Origin: DATAYF01 sp036272735
GTDB taxonomy: Bacteria; Chloroflexota; Ktedonobacteria; Ktedonobacterales; Ktedonobacteraceae
Assembly (NCBI GenBank): GCA_036272735.1
Contig: DATAYF010000010.1
Location: 1-5,633 of the forward strand
Reading direction: 5' to 3'
Length of the DNA: 5,633 nt
This document shows positions 5,089 through 5,633 of the stretch, one piece after another (positions within the stretch are counted from its first letter, which is position 1; each line of letters begins with the position of its first letter). The notes beneath the pieces were generated by a model. It ran no database searches. It worked only from the letters and a program-made list of their open reading frames with translations, and was not told the DNA's origin. Position numbers and translations under genes: made by a program.

Positions 5089-5159
5089 AGGCTTGTAAAA
5101 TATTCAGGGGTGGTGTGAAAAGAGACAGACATCTTTTCACACCATTCGATCTCAAGCCT
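5089..5159. repeat. Long nested inverted repeat (possible structured RNA, terminator or small MITE-like element)
   Basis: TGGTGTGAAAAGA (5111-5123) and TCTTTTCACACCA (5132-5144) form a perfect 13-bp stem with an 8-nt loop. Outside it, AGGCTTG (5089-5095) pairs perfectly with CAAGCCT (5153-5159), giving a two-tier hairpin with an unequal internal loop (15 nt left, 8 nt right). No T run follows the inner stem directly; CTTTTT occurs at 5172-5177. A plain terminator is therefore not the best fit. Confidence 0.6.
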
Positions 5160-5201
5160 ATTCAACAATGCTCTTTTTAACAAACCTAACGTGTAAGTTT
5201 T

Positions 5202-5218
5202 CCTTTTCAAAGAAAAGG
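5202..5218. repeat. Small hairpin just upstream of the membrane-protein gene
   Basis: CCTTTTC (5202-5208) and GAAAAGG (5212-5218) form a perfect 7-bp stem with a 3-nt loop, ending 5 nt before the Shine-Dalgarno (5224-5229) of the gene at 5239. It would sit in the leader and could affect ribosome access. Confidence 0.4.
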
Positions 5219-5238
5219 TTCATAAGGAAACAGTAGCT

Positions 5239-5559
5239 ATGGATCAAGCTCTTCGAAACAGTCTTAGTTCTGATATCTTGACACTGGCGATGAGCGCAAT
5301 AATAGCAATAGGCATCGCCCTTATCTACGTAAGATATCTACGTCGACTACGTACACCACCGCACGAACGGACGGTTGTTGATACCTATGGTCTGCTCACC
5401 TTGGGGTTGATTCTCATTCTCGTTGGTTTGAGTGTGATGACCTTTCTTTTTTTTATAGATCATGGGATAGCAACCATCATCGTATTTATACTAACTTTGC
5501 TTGTTTTTACTGCCTTCTTCGTTTTCACTGCAAGGCGTAGCTATAAGAAGAGTTTGTAA
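5239..5559 (+). CDS. Small three-TM membrane protein of unknown function
   Basis: 106 residues, ATG at 5239 with AAGGAA (5224-5229) 9 nt upstream. Three hydrophobic segments are seen at about 13-31, 51-73 and 77-98. The loop after the first is strongly basic (RYLRRLR, 32-38) and the C-terminus is basic (ARRSYKK), so by the positive-inside rule the N-terminus faces out and the loop and C-terminus face the cytoplasm. No conserved motif, cysteine or metal-binding pattern is present. I do not recognise the family. It has no visible operon partner in the window and no clear promoter; the preceding region holds two hairpins. Confidence 0.72.
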   Translation: MDQALRNSLSSDILTLAMSAIIAIGIALIYVRYLRRLRTPPHERTVVDTYGLLTLGLILILVGLSVMTFLFFIDHGIATIIVFILTLLVFTAFFVFTARRSYKKSL

Positions 5560-5560
5560 T

Positions 5561-5632
5561 TGGCTTTTGCAAGTAGATTCCTTCTCCTCAGCGGCTCCTA
5601 CGATCCGCTGTTCAGCCGCTGGACGCAAGCCA
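5561..5632. repeat. Nested inverted repeat downstream of the membrane-protein gene
   Basis: CAGCGGCT (5589-5596) and AGCCGCTG (5614-5621) are perfect 8-bp arms. Outside them TGGCTT (5561-5566) pairs with AAGCCA (5627-5632). CCGCTG also occurs at 5605-5610, so a second pairing is possible. It starts 2 nt after the stop at 5559. No T run is seen before the window ends, so terminator function cannot be judged. Confidence 0.4.
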
Positions 5633-5633
5633 C

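Noticed and set aside
5491..5631. Minus-strand open frame entering from the right edge
   Set aside because: It overlaps the small membrane-protein gene for about half its visible length and shows no family motif. It was judged a shadow, although a gene end entering from the right cannot be fully excluded.
1..5633. CRISPR arrays, tRNA or rRNA genes
   Set aside because: No regularly spaced repeats and no tRNA cloverleaf or rRNA-like conserved stretch was seen on either strand.

Overview
The window (about 5.6 kb, mixed GC) looks like bacterial chromosome. It is rich in MerR-family regulators and carries one insertion-sequence transposase. The protein styles (a DUF2268-type putative zinc peptidase, MerR/TipAS-like regulators, a single-ORF IS5-type transposase) and the strong Shine-Dalgarno sites would fit a soil Chloroflexota of the Ktedonobacteria type. 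That assignment is an inference from general resemblance; no marker gene is present.

Layout. (1) 1-434, minus: 5' part of a DUF2268-like putative Zn-dependent peptidase that runs off the left edge. (2) 435-710: divergent control region with two MerR-type promoters, one facing each way. Each has a 19-bp spacer that holds almost the same 15-bp palindrome directly after the -35 hexamer. A short 18-codon relic or leader ORF lies between them. (3) 711-1553, plus: MerR regulator with a TipAS-like effector domain. (4) 1554-1995: 442-bp gene-free gap between convergent genes, holding two terminator-like hairpins and a GC-rich structured stretch. (5) 1996-3000, minus: second MerR regulator with a long effector region I do not recognise. 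(6) 3001-3098: very compact divergent control region with a 17-bp MerR operator inside a 19-bp-spacer promoter, plus a 14-bp palindrome formed by the two overlapping -10 boxes of the opposing promoters. (7) 3099-4103, plus: alpha/beta hydrolase with a complete Ser-Asp-His triad. (8) 4142-4957, plus: IS5-type DDE transposase with an intact triad and no clear terminal inverted repeats. (9) 4958-5238: a 3' remnant of a membrane-protein gene, then a long nested inverted repeat. (10) 5239-5559, plus: small three-TM protein of unknown function. (11) 5560-5633: start of another inverted-repeat structure.

How the genes work together (inference from promoter architecture). The first 3.9 kb reads as two mirror-image ligand-responsive modules: peptidase <- MerR-1 -> and <- MerR-2 hydrolase ->. 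In each, a MerR protein would bind inside the over-long spacer of its target promoter and activate it when its ligand binds. MerR-1 appears to control itself through the same kind of activatable promoter as its target. MerR-2 appears to sit on its own transcription start and repress itself. The right part (4104-5633) looks like remodelled accessory DNA around an IS.
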